Assembly (NCBI GenBank): GCA_003241285.1
Contig: QFOT01000022.1
Location: 1-20,316 of the forward strand
Direction of reading: 5' to 3'
Length of the DNA stretch: 20,316 nt
Source: Micavibrio aeruginosavorus
GTDB taxonomy: Bacteria > Pseudomonadota > Alphaproteobacteria > Micavibrionales > Micavibrionaceae
Shown: positions 11,827 to 19,980 of the stretch, piece by piece
How the letters are laid out: the number at the start of each line of letters is the position of its first letter
How positions within the stretch are numbered: the first letter of the stretch is position 1
The notes under the pieces: generated by a model
Databases searched by the model: none
What the model saw: the letters and a program-made list of their open reading frames with translations, nothing else
Told to the model about the DNA's origin: nothing
Made by a program: the position numbers and the translations under genes

Positions 11827-13140
11827 ATGAGTTCTACATTCTGGCGCCGCGAAGCGGGCGAACCTTCTTTGGTTGAAGTTTTCAAATCGATCCCTATCAA
11901 CCGTAAAAACGGCTGGCGCAAATTCCTCTCATTTTTCGGTCCCGGCTATATTGTGGCGGTCGGCTACATGGACCCCGGCAACTGGGCGACGTCTTTGGCG
12001 GGGGGATCGCAATTCGGCTTTACACTGCTGAGCGTTGCGCTGCTTTCCAATTTTATGGCGATCATATTGCAGTCCTTATGTTCGCGTCTCGCCATCGGCT
12101 CGCGTCGCGATCTGGCGCAGGCCTGCCGCGACGGCTGCCCGAAATGGATGGTCTGGCCGCTATGGTTTCTGGCGGAGATTGCCATTTGCGCGACCGATCT
12201 GGCCGAAGTGATCGGCACTGCGATTGCGCTTAATCTTCTCTTTCATATACCGCTCGAGATCGGCGTGATTATCACCGCGCTGGATGTGTTTATTATTCTC
12301 TGGTTACAAAATAAGGGTTTCCGCTGGATCGAGGCGTTTATCATTACGCTGCTCGGCGTTATAGCCCTGTGTTTCCTGACGCAGATTGCGATGGCCGATC
12401 CGGATTGGGGTCTTGTTATCAAGGGTTTTGCGCCGACAACCGATATTATCGGCAATCCTGACATGCTGTATCTGGCGCTCGGTATTATCGGGGCGACGGT
12501 CATGCCGCATAATCTTTACCTTCATTCCTCTATCGTCCAGACCCGAGCCTATGGCGATTCACTGGAAGAAAAAAAGCAGGCGCTGAAATTCGCCAATATC
12601 GACACGACTCTTGCTCTCTTTTTTGCGCTAACGATCAACGCCTCTATCCTGATACTGGCAGGGACATTCCACTATGCCGGCCAAACGGACATTGCCGAGC
12701 TGGATAAAGCGCATGCGCTTTTATCGCCACTTTTGGGATCGGCATGGGCACCGACTTTATTCGGGATCGCGCTTTTATGTTGCGGGCTGAATTCTACCGT
12801 GACCGCAACCCTTGCGGGCCAGATTGTCATGGAAGGATTTATCGATCTTAAAATTCCGGCATGGCTGCGCCGCCTCGTCACACGGTTGATCGCCATCGTT
12901 CCGGCAGCAGGGATTACTATTTTCTATGGGGCAGGTGAAACCGGGAAATTGCTGATCTTAAGTCAGGTTGTTTTAAGCCTTCAATTGCCGTTTGCCATTG
13001 TGCCGCTTGTGATATTTACAGCCAGTAAAGGCAAAATGGGCGATATGAAAGCGCCTTTATGGCTGACGGGTCTTGCCGCTATTATCGCGGTGGTCCTTAT
13101 CGCGCTTAACATCAAGATGCTGTCAGATCTGCTGCTGTAA
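11827..13140 (+). CDS. mntH: MntH, Nramp-type Mn2+/H+ symporter
   Basis: 437-aa inner-membrane Nramp transporter with about eleven hydrophobic helices. It imports manganese (and possibly iron) with protons. Metal-site motifs are intact: DPGN in helix 1 (49-52) and GATVMPHNLYLHSS in helix 6 (222-235, with Ala223, Met226, Pro227, His228). I start at the ATG at 11827: the promoter lies at 11771-11798, so an in-frame ATG at 11734 falls upstream of it and inside mntR. AGGA lies 11 nt before the chosen start. Control by the adjacent divergent mntR through the palindrome in the spacer is likely. It ends 2 nt from the convergent EamA-family gene, leaving no room for a terminator. Confidence 0.95.
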   Translation: MSSTFWRREAGEPSLVEVFKSIPINRKNGWRKFLSFFGPGYIVAVGYMDPGNWATSLAGGSQFGFTLLSVALLSNFMAIILQSLCSRLAIGSRRDLAQACRDGCPKWMVWPLWFLAEIAICATDLAEVIGTAIALNLLFHIPLEIGVIITALDVFIILWLQNKGFRWIEAFIITLLGVIALCFLTQIAMADPDWGLVIKGFAPTTDIIGNPDMLYLALGIIGATVMPHNLYLHSSIVQTRAYGDSLEEKKQALKFANIDTTLALFFALTINASILILAGTFHYAGQTDIAELDKAHALLSPLLGSAWAPTLFGIALLCCGLNSTVTATLAGQIVMEGFIDLKIPAWLRRLVTRLIAIVPAAGITIFYGAGETGKLLILSQVVLSLQLPFAIVPLVIFTASKGKMGDMKAPLWLTGLAAIIAVVLIALNIKMLSDLLL

Positions 13141-13142
13141 TA

Positions 13143-14033
13143 TCATTCCGAATGCAGGATCGGGGTTAGATCGTCTTCCTGTTTCTTCTGGAATTTACGC
13201 AGGACGATGATGGCAACGCCTGCCATGGCCAAGGCGCCGCCGATAATGGCTGATGTCGACAGCGTCTCGCCGAGCATGAAATGAGCCGAGAGAACGGCGA
13301 CTGCAGGCTGAAGCAATGTAAACGCCGTCACCAGCTGCACTGAATTGCGCCCCATCAGGCCCTTCCAGAAATACATCATCAGGCTCATCAGGAAAATCTG
13401 GTAACACAGGACAAGGCCGAGATTGATCCAGTTCGCCTCCATAAGAGCGGCGACATGGTTTTTCTCAAAAATCACCGAGAGCAGGCCTGTTGCGGGTGCC
13501 GCTAAAACGGCGGCATATGCCGTCATCGTCGGCATATCGATATCCTTGATCCTGCGCATCTGAAGCGAGCCGAAGGCCCATAAAAGCGAAGACAGGACCG
13601 TCAAGCCAAGCCCAATCCAGCTTGTGATATTCGGACTGCCGAAAATAAAGCCGAGGCCTGCAAAAGCTAGAATAAGTCCGATTGTCGTGCGCCAGCTGAA
13701 TTTTTCCGACAATAGCAGCCAGCCGAGAATAATGGCGAAGGGAACCTGCACCTGCATGATCAGGGCAACGGTTGCGGAATCCAGGAAGCGCAGCGCCACG
13801 AAGAGGCTGGACAGATGGCCCATGTAATAAAAGCCGGAGAATTTCAAAATCTGGCGGAACTGGTTCTTGCTCAAATTCTGACTGAAAGGAATAAAGATAA
13901 AGCCAGTGATCAGAAAACGGATCGTCACCAGCATAATGCCCGGGATTTCGTTTGTTCCGATCTTGATGACAGGAAAATGCACACCCCAGGCTATGACAAC
14001 AAGGAGGGCTAAAAGAATATCGCGTTTTGACAT
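13143..14033 (-). CDS. EamA/DMT superfamily permease
   Basis: 296-aa inner-membrane protein with ten predicted helices in two EamA repeats (roughly 5-135 and 140-280). The second repeat begins near SWIGLGLTVLSSLLWAFGSLQMRR, and LLQPAVAVLSAHFMLGETLS is the typical EamA signature. A charged cytoplasmic tail ends the protein (FQKKQEDDLTPILHSE). Members export amino acids, metabolites or O-acetylserine; the N-terminal pattern AWGVHFPVIKIG resembles EamA/YdeD-type exporters, but substrate cannot be assigned. Its ATG follows the EVE gene stop directly (TAA-ATG), so it is the last gene of the tsaD-gpsA-EVE operon. Confidence 0.88.
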   Translation of the reverse strand: MSKRDILLALLVVIAWGVHFPVIKIGTNEIPGIMLVTIRFLITGFIFIPFSQNLSKNQFRQILKFSGFYYMGHLSSLFVALRFLDSATVALIMQVQVPFAIILGWLLLSEKFSWRTTIGLILAFAGLGFIFGSPNITSWIGLGLTVLSSLLWAFGSLQMRRIKDIDMPTMTAYAAVLAAPATGLLSVIFEKNHVAALMEANWINLGLVLCYQIFLMSLMMYFWKGLMGRNSVQLVTAFTLLQPAVAVLSAHFMLGETLSTSAIIGGALAMAGVAIIVLRKFQKKQEDDLTPILHSE

Positions 14034-14444
14034 TTAAATTTTACCGAGCTTACAGATTGATGCCCATTCTTTATCGGTAACTTTACCGACCGACAAGCGC
14101 GATAAACGAATAAGATCCATGTCTTTATAGATGGGGTTCGCTTTAATCTCGGCCAGAGTGACCGGCCTTGGAAAGGGTTTGACCGGTTTAACGTCAACCA
14201 TGACGAATTTACCCGTTTCATCCGTCGGGTCCGGGTAAGCTTCTTTCGTAATTTCCATGATACCGACAATTTCCTTGCCGATATTGGAATGATAAAAGAA
14301 AGCGAGATCGCCGCGTTTCATGTCCCGCATGTTGCGGGCAGCGGTGTGGTTGCGCACCCCGTCCCAATGGCCTTTTTTTTCACGGACCAATTGTTCCCAC
14401 GGATAGACGTCGGGTTCGGATTTCATCAGCCAATACCGGGTCAT
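14034..14444 (-). CDS. EVE domain protein
   Basis: 136-aa single EVE domain covering the full length. Hallmarks are the start RYWLMKSEPDVYPWEQL (3-19), WDGVRNHTAARNMRDMKRGDLAFFYHS (27-53), and VGIMEITKEAYPDPT (60-74). EVE domains share the PUA-like fold and bind modified bases in DNA or RNA. In alphaproteobacteria such a protein commonly lies next to gpsA/tsaD; its substrate here is unknown. Its start overlaps the gpsA stop by 4 nt (ATGA), implying coupled translation. A YciI-family gene often found in this cluster in other alphaproteobacteria is missing. Confidence 0.92.
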   Translation of the reverse strand: MTRYWLMKSEPDVYPWEQLVREKKGHWDGVRNHTAARNMRDMKRGDLAFFYHSNIGKEIVGIMEITKEAYPDPTDETGKFVMVDVKPVKPFPRPVTLAEIKANPIYKDMDLIRLSRLSVGKVTDKEWASICKLGKI

Positions 14445-15430
14445 GTAAGTTCTCCCCGCGCTGGACGTTCCATGATTTCAGTAAGCGCGTCAGAAATCGA
14501 CATGCGGCCTTCGATACAGGCGTGTACGCTTTCGGTGATTGGCATGTCGACGTCGAAATCCTTGGCGAGCTGTACGGCGGCCTTGGCGGTGGTGACGCCT
14601 TCGGTAACGGATTTTCGCTGGCTCAGGATTTCTTCGGCGCTCTGGCCTTGGCCCATTAGATAGCCAAAAGAAAAATTACGTGATTGCTGAGATGAGCAGG
14701 TAAGCATCAAATCACCAACGCCGCATTGCCCCATCAAGGTCTCGCGCTTGCCGCCAAGAGCGACAGTCAGGCGCGCGATTTCGGCAAGGCCGCGTGTGAC
14801 AAGGGCGGCGCGGGCGCTTTCGCCCAAGTCCAATCCGCCGACAATGCCGCAGGCGATGGCGATAACGTTTTTGATCGCGCCGCCGATTTGCGCGCCGATG
14901 ACATCATCTGACGTATAGAGGCGCAAGGTTTTTGAAGACAAGGATTCCTGGATGCGTTTGGCGAGATGCTTATCAGTGCAGGCCAGCGTAGCGGCGGTTG
15001 GCTTGCCTTTTACCAGATCGATGGCAAAGCTCGGCCCGGTTAAAATAGCGACAGGATTGGAGCATTGTTCGCGGACGATGTCAGAAAGTAACTGGCGGCT
15101 TTGAATCTCGATTCCCTTGGCGCATAAGACCATCGGCTGATCCGGACGCAGATAAGGTTTCATTTGCTCTAGAATAGAGCGCATATATTGTGCAGGCACT
15201 ACATTAAGAATGATATCCTCTTTCAGGGCTTTCTCTAAATCCGACGTAGCGCGGATATTTGCGGCCAAGGTAATACCCGGCAGATAGGTCGCGTTTTCTT
15301 TTGTGCGCTGGATGGAATCCGCCAGCGCATTTTCGCGGGCCCAGAGCATCACGTCATGACCGGCAGAAGCATAGACTTGCGCCAATGCGGTTCCCCAGGC
15401 TCCCGCTCCAATTACGGCTATTCTGCTCAT
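14441..15430 (-). CDS. gpsA: Glycerol-3-phosphate dehydrogenase [NAD(P)+]
   Basis: 329-aa soluble enzyme that reduces dihydroxyacetone phosphate to sn-glycerol 3-phosphate, the backbone for phospholipids. The N-terminal Rossmann fold has GAGAWGTALA (8-17), then VPAQYMR and the CAKGIE strand. The substrate domain has LTGPSFAIDL and GAIKNVIAIACGI, with the conserved catalytic lysine in IKN. The downstream GDLMLTCSSQQSRNFSFG is also a GpsA signature. Length is normal. It starts 1 nt after the tsaD stop and overlaps the EVE gene by 4 nt, so it lies in the middle of a tightly packed operon. Confidence 0.96.
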   Translation of the reverse strand: MSRIAVIGAGAWGTALAQVYASAGHDVMLWARENALADSIQRTKENATYLPGITLAANIRATSDLEKALKEDIILNVVPAQYMRSILEQMKPYLRPDQPMVLCAKGIEIQSRQLLSDIVREQCSNPVAILTGPSFAIDLVKGKPTAATLACTDKHLAKRIQESLSSKTLRLYTSDDVIGAQIGGAIKNVIAIACGIVGGLDLGESARAALVTRGLAEIARLTVALGGKRETLMGQCGVGDLMLTCSSQQSRNFSFGYLMGQGQSAEEILSQRKSVTEGVTTAKAAVQLAKDFDVDMPITESVHACIEGRMSISDALTEIMERPARGELT

Positions 15431-15431
15431 T

Positions 15432-16496
15432 TTAAGCGCTCATTTCCTTGTTCATTTCCTCAAGCGGCCATCTGGGTCGCGCTTTGGTGTCCAGCTCGCT
15501 GACCCGGCCTGCTTTTAAAAGTTCAATTCCGGTCCATGCAACCATAGCGCCGTTATCAGTGCAATATTCAAGCGGCGGCGCCATGAATTTAAAGCCGTGT
15601 TGTTCACAGGTTTGGGTTAACCCTTTGCGGATCGTCTGATTGGCGGCGACCCCGCCGCAAACGACGAAAGCGGGTGTTATATCCGAATATATCGCTTTAA
15701 ATTTTCTCATCGCCATACTTGATCTATGGGACAAAGTTTTTGAAATGATATCCTGAAAAGAAAACGCAAGGCGGGCAAGCTTGTCCTCGGGCAGCGTATC
15801 ATCAACGCTTAATTTGTCGATTTCATTGCGCACGGCGGTTTTAAGGCCGGAGAAAGAGAAATCCATATCACCGCTATGTTGCATCGGAATCGAGAACGGG
15901 AATTCGCGCAGGGCCTTCTCAGCGCTGTCGCATTTCATAGCAAATTTCTCGAGATTCGGTCCGCCCGGATAGGGCAGGCCCATGAGTTTCGCGGCCTTGT
16001 CGAAACATTCACCCGCGGCATCGTCGCGGGTCGTCGACCATAATTCATATTGGCCAATGCCTTTCACGAGCAGGATTTGTGAATGACCGCCTGACACGAG
16101 GAGCACAAGATAAGGAAAAGAAATGTCTTCGATCAGGCGCGGGGAGAGCAAATGAGCTTCCAGATGATTGACGGCAAGAAACGGTTTATCCAGAGCTGCG
16201 GCCATCGCTTTTCCTGCCATCATGCCAACCATCACGCCGCCGATCAGGCCGGGACCGCAAACGGCGGCAATGCCTTCCAGATTAGTTCCTTCAATATTCG
16301 CTTTTTTTAAACAGGCGATGATGAGTTTGTCGAGGTGATCGAGATGGGCACGAGCGGCAATTTCAGGCACGACGCCGCCGAAAATTTCATGGTCCTTGAT
16401 CTGGCTTAAAACCATATCGGCATGAATAACACGGTTGTCCTCAATAATGGCGACACCCGTTTCATCACAACTCGTTTCAATACCCAAAATCAGCAT
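15432..16496 (-). CDS. tsaD: TsaD, tRNA t6A threonylcarbamoyltransferase subunit
   Basis: 354-aa catalytic subunit that transfers threonylcarbamoyl to A37 of ANN-decoding tRNAs, working with TsaB and TsaE. Motifs: GIETSCDETGVAI near the N-terminus, the metal-binding pair in NHLEAH (His111, His115), the SGGHSQILLV phosphate-binding loop, and CTDNGAMVAWTG near the C-terminus with its Asp ligand. I use the ATG at 16496; a TTG two codons upstream is also in frame. It is the first gene of the tsaD-gpsA-EVE-EamA operon and is divergent from the Mic60-like gene. A weak TATTAG lies 9 nt before the ATG; no strong Shine-Dalgarno is seen. Confidence 0.96.
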   Translation of the reverse strand: MLILGIETSCDETGVAIIEDNRVIHADMVLSQIKDHEIFGGVVPEIAARAHLDHLDKLIIACLKKANIEGTNLEGIAAVCGPGLIGGVMVGMMAGKAMAAALDKPFLAVNHLEAHLLSPRLIEDISFPYLVLLVSGGHSQILLVKGIGQYELWSTTRDDAAGECFDKAAKLMGLPYPGGPNLEKFAMKCDSAEKALREFPFSIPMQHSGDMDFSFSGLKTAVRNEIDKLSVDDTLPEDKLARLAFSFQDIISKTLSHRSSMAMRKFKAIYSDITPAFVVCGGVAANQTIRKGLTQTCEQHGFKFMAPPLEYCTDNGAMVAWTGIELLKAGRVSELDTKARPRWPLEEMNKEMSA

Positions 16497-16539
16497 TCGC
16501 AAGCTCTAATACGCCGTGCTTAAAAAAGCAATTAACCAA

Positions 16540-16569
16540 TTGGATTTTTGACCTATCGGTGCTTATATA
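16540..16569 (+). promoter_or_regulatory. Promoter of the mic60-like/hemY operon, possibly leaderless
   Basis: TTGGAT (16540-16545) and TATATA (16564-16569) are 18 nt apart. The -10 ends 6 nt before the ATG at 16576, and no Shine-Dalgarno precedes that ATG. A CCAATTGG palindrome (16536-16543) overlaps the -35. Moderate match to consensus. Confidence 0.45.
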
Positions 16570-16575
16570 GACCTT

Positions 16576-17853
16576 ATGACAGATCAAGCCCCTAAGCCGG
16601 AAAATCCTGCTTCGAAACCGAGCCCGATTCCCACCCTCGATCCCGGTTCAGATTATGAAATGGTTACCACGACGCCAGACTCCAGCAAAATCATGACCAT
16701 CGCCATGGGCCTGATACTCGCTGTGGCAATTGCCGGCGGTGTCATTGCCATTGCACCGGAAGTCAAAAAAGTCGGTGCGCAGAAAGAAAAAATCGCGCAG
16801 CTTGAAGCAGAGCTTGCACAGGCAAAGGTTCAGCAAGCCCCAGCGTCATCGCAAGTGGAAACCCAATTAAGCGACGTTCAGGCGAAAATGGCCGCGCTCG
16901 GCGAACAGGCGAAACAATTGCAGGCCTCCGTCGTTAATGGAGATATGAGCGGTAAATTAAGCCAGATCGAAACCAAGATCAGCCAGATGGCGCAGCAATC
17001 ACAAATTCTTGGATTTTCAGGCATGATCGCCCGTGTGCAGTCCCTGCAGCAATCGCCGGAAGGCTCTAAAATTCTCGACAGCATCGTCGGGACATTGGCA
17101 GCCTCACCCGAGGGCAGTGATATCGGACAAAATCTGGAAGCCTTGCGCGCCAGCGATCCGAATGTAGCGCAGGTTACGGAAGGGGTCGCGCCGGAAGATA
17201 TGAAGGCGGCGGCAATGCTGATCGGCCTTAGCCAGCTTCGTCATTCCCTGTCGCGCAGCAACGATTCCTTCGATAACGATCTGGTGCTGCTGAAAAAAAC
17301 CGTTCCGGCGGATAATCCTGAATTACTGGCGGCAATTGATCGCCTGGCACCGCAAGCCAAATACGGTGTTTTGACGCCGCAAGGATTATCACAGGAATTT
17401 CGCGGCATAACAGGTGAGATTGTTTCAGCTTCTTTATCCGGTCAGGATGTTTCCTTACAGGAAAAAGCGAAGGCAAGAATGGCGAATGTTTTTAAAGTAG
17501 AGAAAAACGGGGAGCGTATTTCAGGAACTGAAACTCAGATCGCCATCGCCGCCGCGCAGAAGCAACTGGATACTGGCAATGTGCAGGGAGCGGTCGATAT
17601 TCTCAATACTTTGAAGGGGCCTGAGAGGCAGCAAACGCAGCCCTTCCTCGATAAGGCGCAAGCGACATTGATGGCCGGAAATCTTCAGACAACGATCAGC
17701 CAGAATGTCCGGGCTGCCGTTCAGACTTTAATGAATGGCGGAATGCCAAATGGCGTGGTTAATCCTTATGGTGCAGGAGCCATTACCAACCAGATCAAAA
17801 GCATGCTGCCCGGAGCGACGGCTCCCGTTCAAGGAAGTATGGCTCCGCAATGA
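16576..17853 (+). CDS. Mic60/mitofilin-like inner membrane protein (COG4223)
   Basis: 425-aa protein: a Pro/Ser-rich cytoplasmic N-terminus (1-38), one membrane helix (about 40-62), a coiled coil (about 66-145), then a helical C-terminal region. In that region, residues from about 210 on (AAMLIGLSQLRHSLSRSNDSFDNDLVLLKK, and later AQKQLDTGNVQGAVDILNTLKGPERQQTQPFLDKAQATLMAGNLQTTI) match the pattern of alphaproteobacterial Mic60 homologues, which shape intracytoplasmic or inner membranes and contact the outer membrane. The final 45 residues are Gly/Pro/Asn-rich and unlike a mitofilin end. It overlaps hemY by 4 nt, as in other alphaproteobacteria, but the usual upstream hemC and hemD are absent. 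Family call is moderate to good. Confidence 0.72.
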   Translation: MTDQAPKPENPASKPSPIPTLDPGSDYEMVTTTPDSSKIMTIAMGLILAVAIAGGVIAIAPEVKKVGAQKEKIAQLEAELAQAKVQQAPASSQVETQLSDVQAKMAALGEQAKQLQASVVNGDMSGKLSQIETKISQMAQQSQILGFSGMIARVQSLQQSPEGSKILDSIVGTLAASPEGSDIGQNLEALRASDPNVAQVTEGVAPEDMKAAAMLIGLSQLRHSLSRSNDSFDNDLVLLKKTVPADNPELLAAIDRLAPQAKYGVLTPQGLSQEFRGITGEIVSASLSGQDVSLQEKAKARMANVFKVEKNGERISGTETQIAIAAAQKQLDTGNVQGAVDILNTLKGPERQQTQPFLDKAQATLMAGNLQTTISQNVRAAVQTLMNGGMPNGVVNPYGAGAITNQIKSMLPGATAPVQGSMAPQ

Positions 17854-19196
17854 TCAGTTCTCTCTGGTATCTGGCAAAAGTCTTTATCCTGATCGGTGCC
17901 GCCGTTTATCTAGCGGTTCTGCCCGGCAGCGTGCAGATCGACTGGCAGGAATATACAATTACCGTGCAGCTTGGCGTCGTGGCTTTGATGCTTTTTATCA
18001 CGCTGCTTGTCGTATCTTTTCTGACGGGGCTTATTCACGAAGTGTTTATGCTGCCAAAGGAATGGAACCGGTCGCGTTTCGAGCGCCGCCGTACTAAAGG
18101 CCATCAGGCCATTGTCCGCGCTTTGTCTGCAGCCTCTGCCGGAGATTATAAAAACGCTTATTATCTCGCGCACCGCGCCCAGAAATTTCTGCCCGAGAGC
18201 GAATCGGGATTGTCGCTTCTTTTGCAGGCGCACGCTGCCAAGGGGCGCGGTCATGAACTGGATTCCGAAACGGCATTTAAAGCGCTTTTGAAGAACGCCG
18301 ACACCGCTATTCTTGGTGTACAGGGGCTAATTCAAAAAGCCATGCTGGAAGGCGATTATGCCAGGGCGCTGGTGCTGGCAAAGGAAAGCGCCAGCGCTCA
18401 GCCGAAAAACGTCCATCTTTTGAAGCCGGTTTACGATCTCGAAATTCGTAATCGATTATGGGATGAAGCGCTCCTTTCTCTGGATAAGATTGCCAAGCAT
18501 AAAATAATGACGCCGGAAGAAATTAAATCTGATCGCGCCGGTATTTATATCGTATTGGGCGACCGTGCGCGCGAAGAAAACAGATTTAATGAAGCCAGCA
18601 AGCTTTATAAGAAAGCTTTCGGTGCAGATGCAGGATCGACGCCAGCCGCTATGAGATTGGCGCGAGTCGATCTCGATATGGGACAGCGTGTGGCAGCTTT
18701 GGCTGTTATCAAGAAGAACTGGGCGCTGACGGCTAATCCGCAACTTCTCGGACTGTGGCGCGAATTATGTCCGCAGGACAAGAAAGATCAGCGCACCACG
18801 GAATACCGCTGGATGGAGTGGGTTGCCGAGTTTCACCCGGAAAGCCATGAAGCATTGCTGGCAGTGGCAGAAACAGCGATCGATCACAATATGTGGGGAG
18901 AGGCGAAAGCGGCTTTGGCCCGCGCCGAGAAAATCCGACCTAGCCGTGACCTTTACCTTCTATGGGTCCGTCTTGAGGAGCTGACAGGGAAAAATCCTGA
19001 AGTTATTCGTCAATGGCTGGATCGTTCTTCGAAGGCCGGAAGCGGCGCGCACTGGATTTGCGCGAAGACCTATCGCGTTTTCGATCAGTGGACGGCTATC
19101 GTCGAACCGGAAGGTTTTTTCAATACGCTGGAATGGCGCGAAACGCCAAATATGGTAGATCCGGCGGCGGCAGAGTGGCTGATTAAATCAGCTTAG
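17850..19196 (+). CDS. HemY-type TPR membrane protein
   Basis: 448-aa inner-membrane protein with two N-terminal helices (about 7-25 and 40-65), followed by the HemY_N region (KEWNRSRFERRRTKGHQAIVRALSAASAGDYKNAYYLAHRAQKFLP, 70-115) and a series of TPR-like helical repeats to the C-terminus. This is the proteobacterial TPR 'HemY', linked by gene context to haem synthesis but of unclear biochemical role. It is not the FAD protoporphyrinogen oxidase of the same name. It is translationally coupled to the Mic60-like gene (ATGA), and its stop overlaps that of the convergent rhomboid gene by 4 nt. Confidence 0.88.
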   Translation: MISSLWYLAKVFILIGAAVYLAVLPGSVQIDWQEYTITVQLGVVALMLFITLLVVSFLTGLIHEVFMLPKEWNRSRFERRRTKGHQAIVRALSAASAGDYKNAYYLAHRAQKFLPESESGLSLLLQAHAAKGRGHELDSETAFKALLKNADTAILGVQGLIQKAMLEGDYARALVLAKESASAQPKNVHLLKPVYDLEIRNRLWDEALLSLDKIAKHKIMTPEEIKSDRAGIYIVLGDRAREENRFNEASKLYKKAFGADAGSTPAAMRLARVDLDMGQRVAALAVIKKNWALTANPQLLGLWRELCPQDKKDQRTTEYRWMEWVAEFHPESHEALLAVAETAIDHNMWGEAKAALARAEKIRPSRDLYLLWVRLEELTGKNPEVIRQWLDRSSKAGSGAHWICAKTYRVFDQWTAIVEPEGFFNTLEWRETPNMVDPAAAEWLIKSA

Positions 19197-19897
19197 ATAT
19201 TTTTTTGTTTTAACATTAATGCCGCGATCCCAAGCCCGCCGAGGAAGCCGCCTATATGGGCGACCCACGCAATGGAGCTGCCATCCGGTGCGCCCATCAT
19301 GCCAAAGCCGATTGTCAGTGCGATCCAGAGGGCAATCATGGGCAATAAATTCTGGTTGCTGCCATTCAGGCGCCCTACATGTTTCAGGACGATCAATATC
19401 GCGCCGAATAAACCGCTGATTCCGCCGGATGCGCCGATCACAGGCTCAATGGAAGACGGTGATACGGCGAGATGAGTAAGAAGGGCAAGAGCCGAGCTGC
19501 AGAAGAAAATGACAAGCATATCCTTCGCTCCCAATAGTTTTTCAATACCAGCCCCGAAGGCAATCAAGGTTACGGTATTGATAATCAGGTGAAACCATCC
19601 GCCATGCAGAAAATTGACGGTGATAAGGGAAAGCAACGATCTGGCTGGCAGGATTTCGTCGCCAGTCCATCTTGCGGAAACAAATCCGAAATCGTTGTAG
19701 ATCATATCAATGTTCAATTGGGGTATATATTTAGATGCCAGCCAGAGGATAAGATGACAGGCGATGATTGCGCCTGCCAGATATTTGGTCGCCGGCGGCA
19801 GACTGATCAGCGGCGGATGCTGCGGTGAAGGTTTTTGCGGATCCTTCTTTTTTTTAAAGCGGATCACATTGTCGTTTTGCGGTATATTGTTTTGCAT
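19193..19897 (-). CDS. Rhomboid family intramembrane serine protease
   Basis: 234-aa polytopic inner-membrane protein with six core helices after a basic cytoplasmic N-terminus. Rhomboid hallmarks are HGGWFHLIIN (98-107, with Asn107 for the oxyanion hole), GASGGISGLFGA with nucleophile Ser157, and His214 in WVAHIGGFLGG completing the Ser-His dyad. All catalytic residues are present, so it should be active; its substrates are unknown. The WR dipeptide of loop 1 is replaced by an ARW-like sequence. A TATAAC hexamer lies 6 nt before the ATG with no ribosome binding site. It converges with hemY. Confidence 0.93.
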   Translation of the reverse strand: MQNNIPQNDNVIRFKKKKDPQKPSPQHPPLISLPPATKYLAGAIIACHLILWLASKYIPQLNIDMIYNDFGFVSARWTGDEILPARSLLSLITVNFLHGGWFHLIINTVTLIAFGAGIEKLLGAKDMLVIFFCSSALALLTHLAVSPSSIEPVIGASGGISGLFGAILIVLKHVGRLNGSNQNLLPMIALWIALTIGFGMMGAPDGSSIAWVAHIGGFLGGLGIAALMLKQKNI

Positions 19898-19903
19898 CCG
19901 CTA

Positions 19904-19909
19904 GTTATA
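19904..19909 (-). promoter_or_regulatory. -10 element of the rhomboid gene, possibly leaderless
   Basis: On the minus strand TATAAC lies exactly 6 nt before the ATG at 19897. The gap TAGCGG and its inverted copy CCGCTA about 25 nt upstream (19926-19931 region) could form an operator or hairpin. No convincing -35 is seen. Confidence 0.4.
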
Positions 19910-19934
19910 TATCAACAGCAAATTTAGCGGAATA

Positions 19935-19966
19935 AAAAATCCCCGGATTTGAGCCCGGGGATTTTA
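19935..19966 (-). terminator. Rho-independent terminator of the right-edge gene
   Basis: TCCCCGG (19941-19947) pairs with CCGGGGA (19956-19962), extended by A-T pairs on both sides; on the minus strand a run of six T follows the stem. It lies 14 nt downstream of the right-edge gene's stop and separates it from the rhomboid gene. It can also act weakly on the plus strand. Confidence 0.88.
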
Positions 19967-19980
19967 TTGAGCGCTTATAT

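Noticed and set aside
17850..19196. HemY as protoporphyrinogen oxidase.
   Set aside because: There is no FAD-binding GxGxxG Rossmann start. The two N-terminal helices and TPR repeats show the proteobacterial TPR-type HemY.
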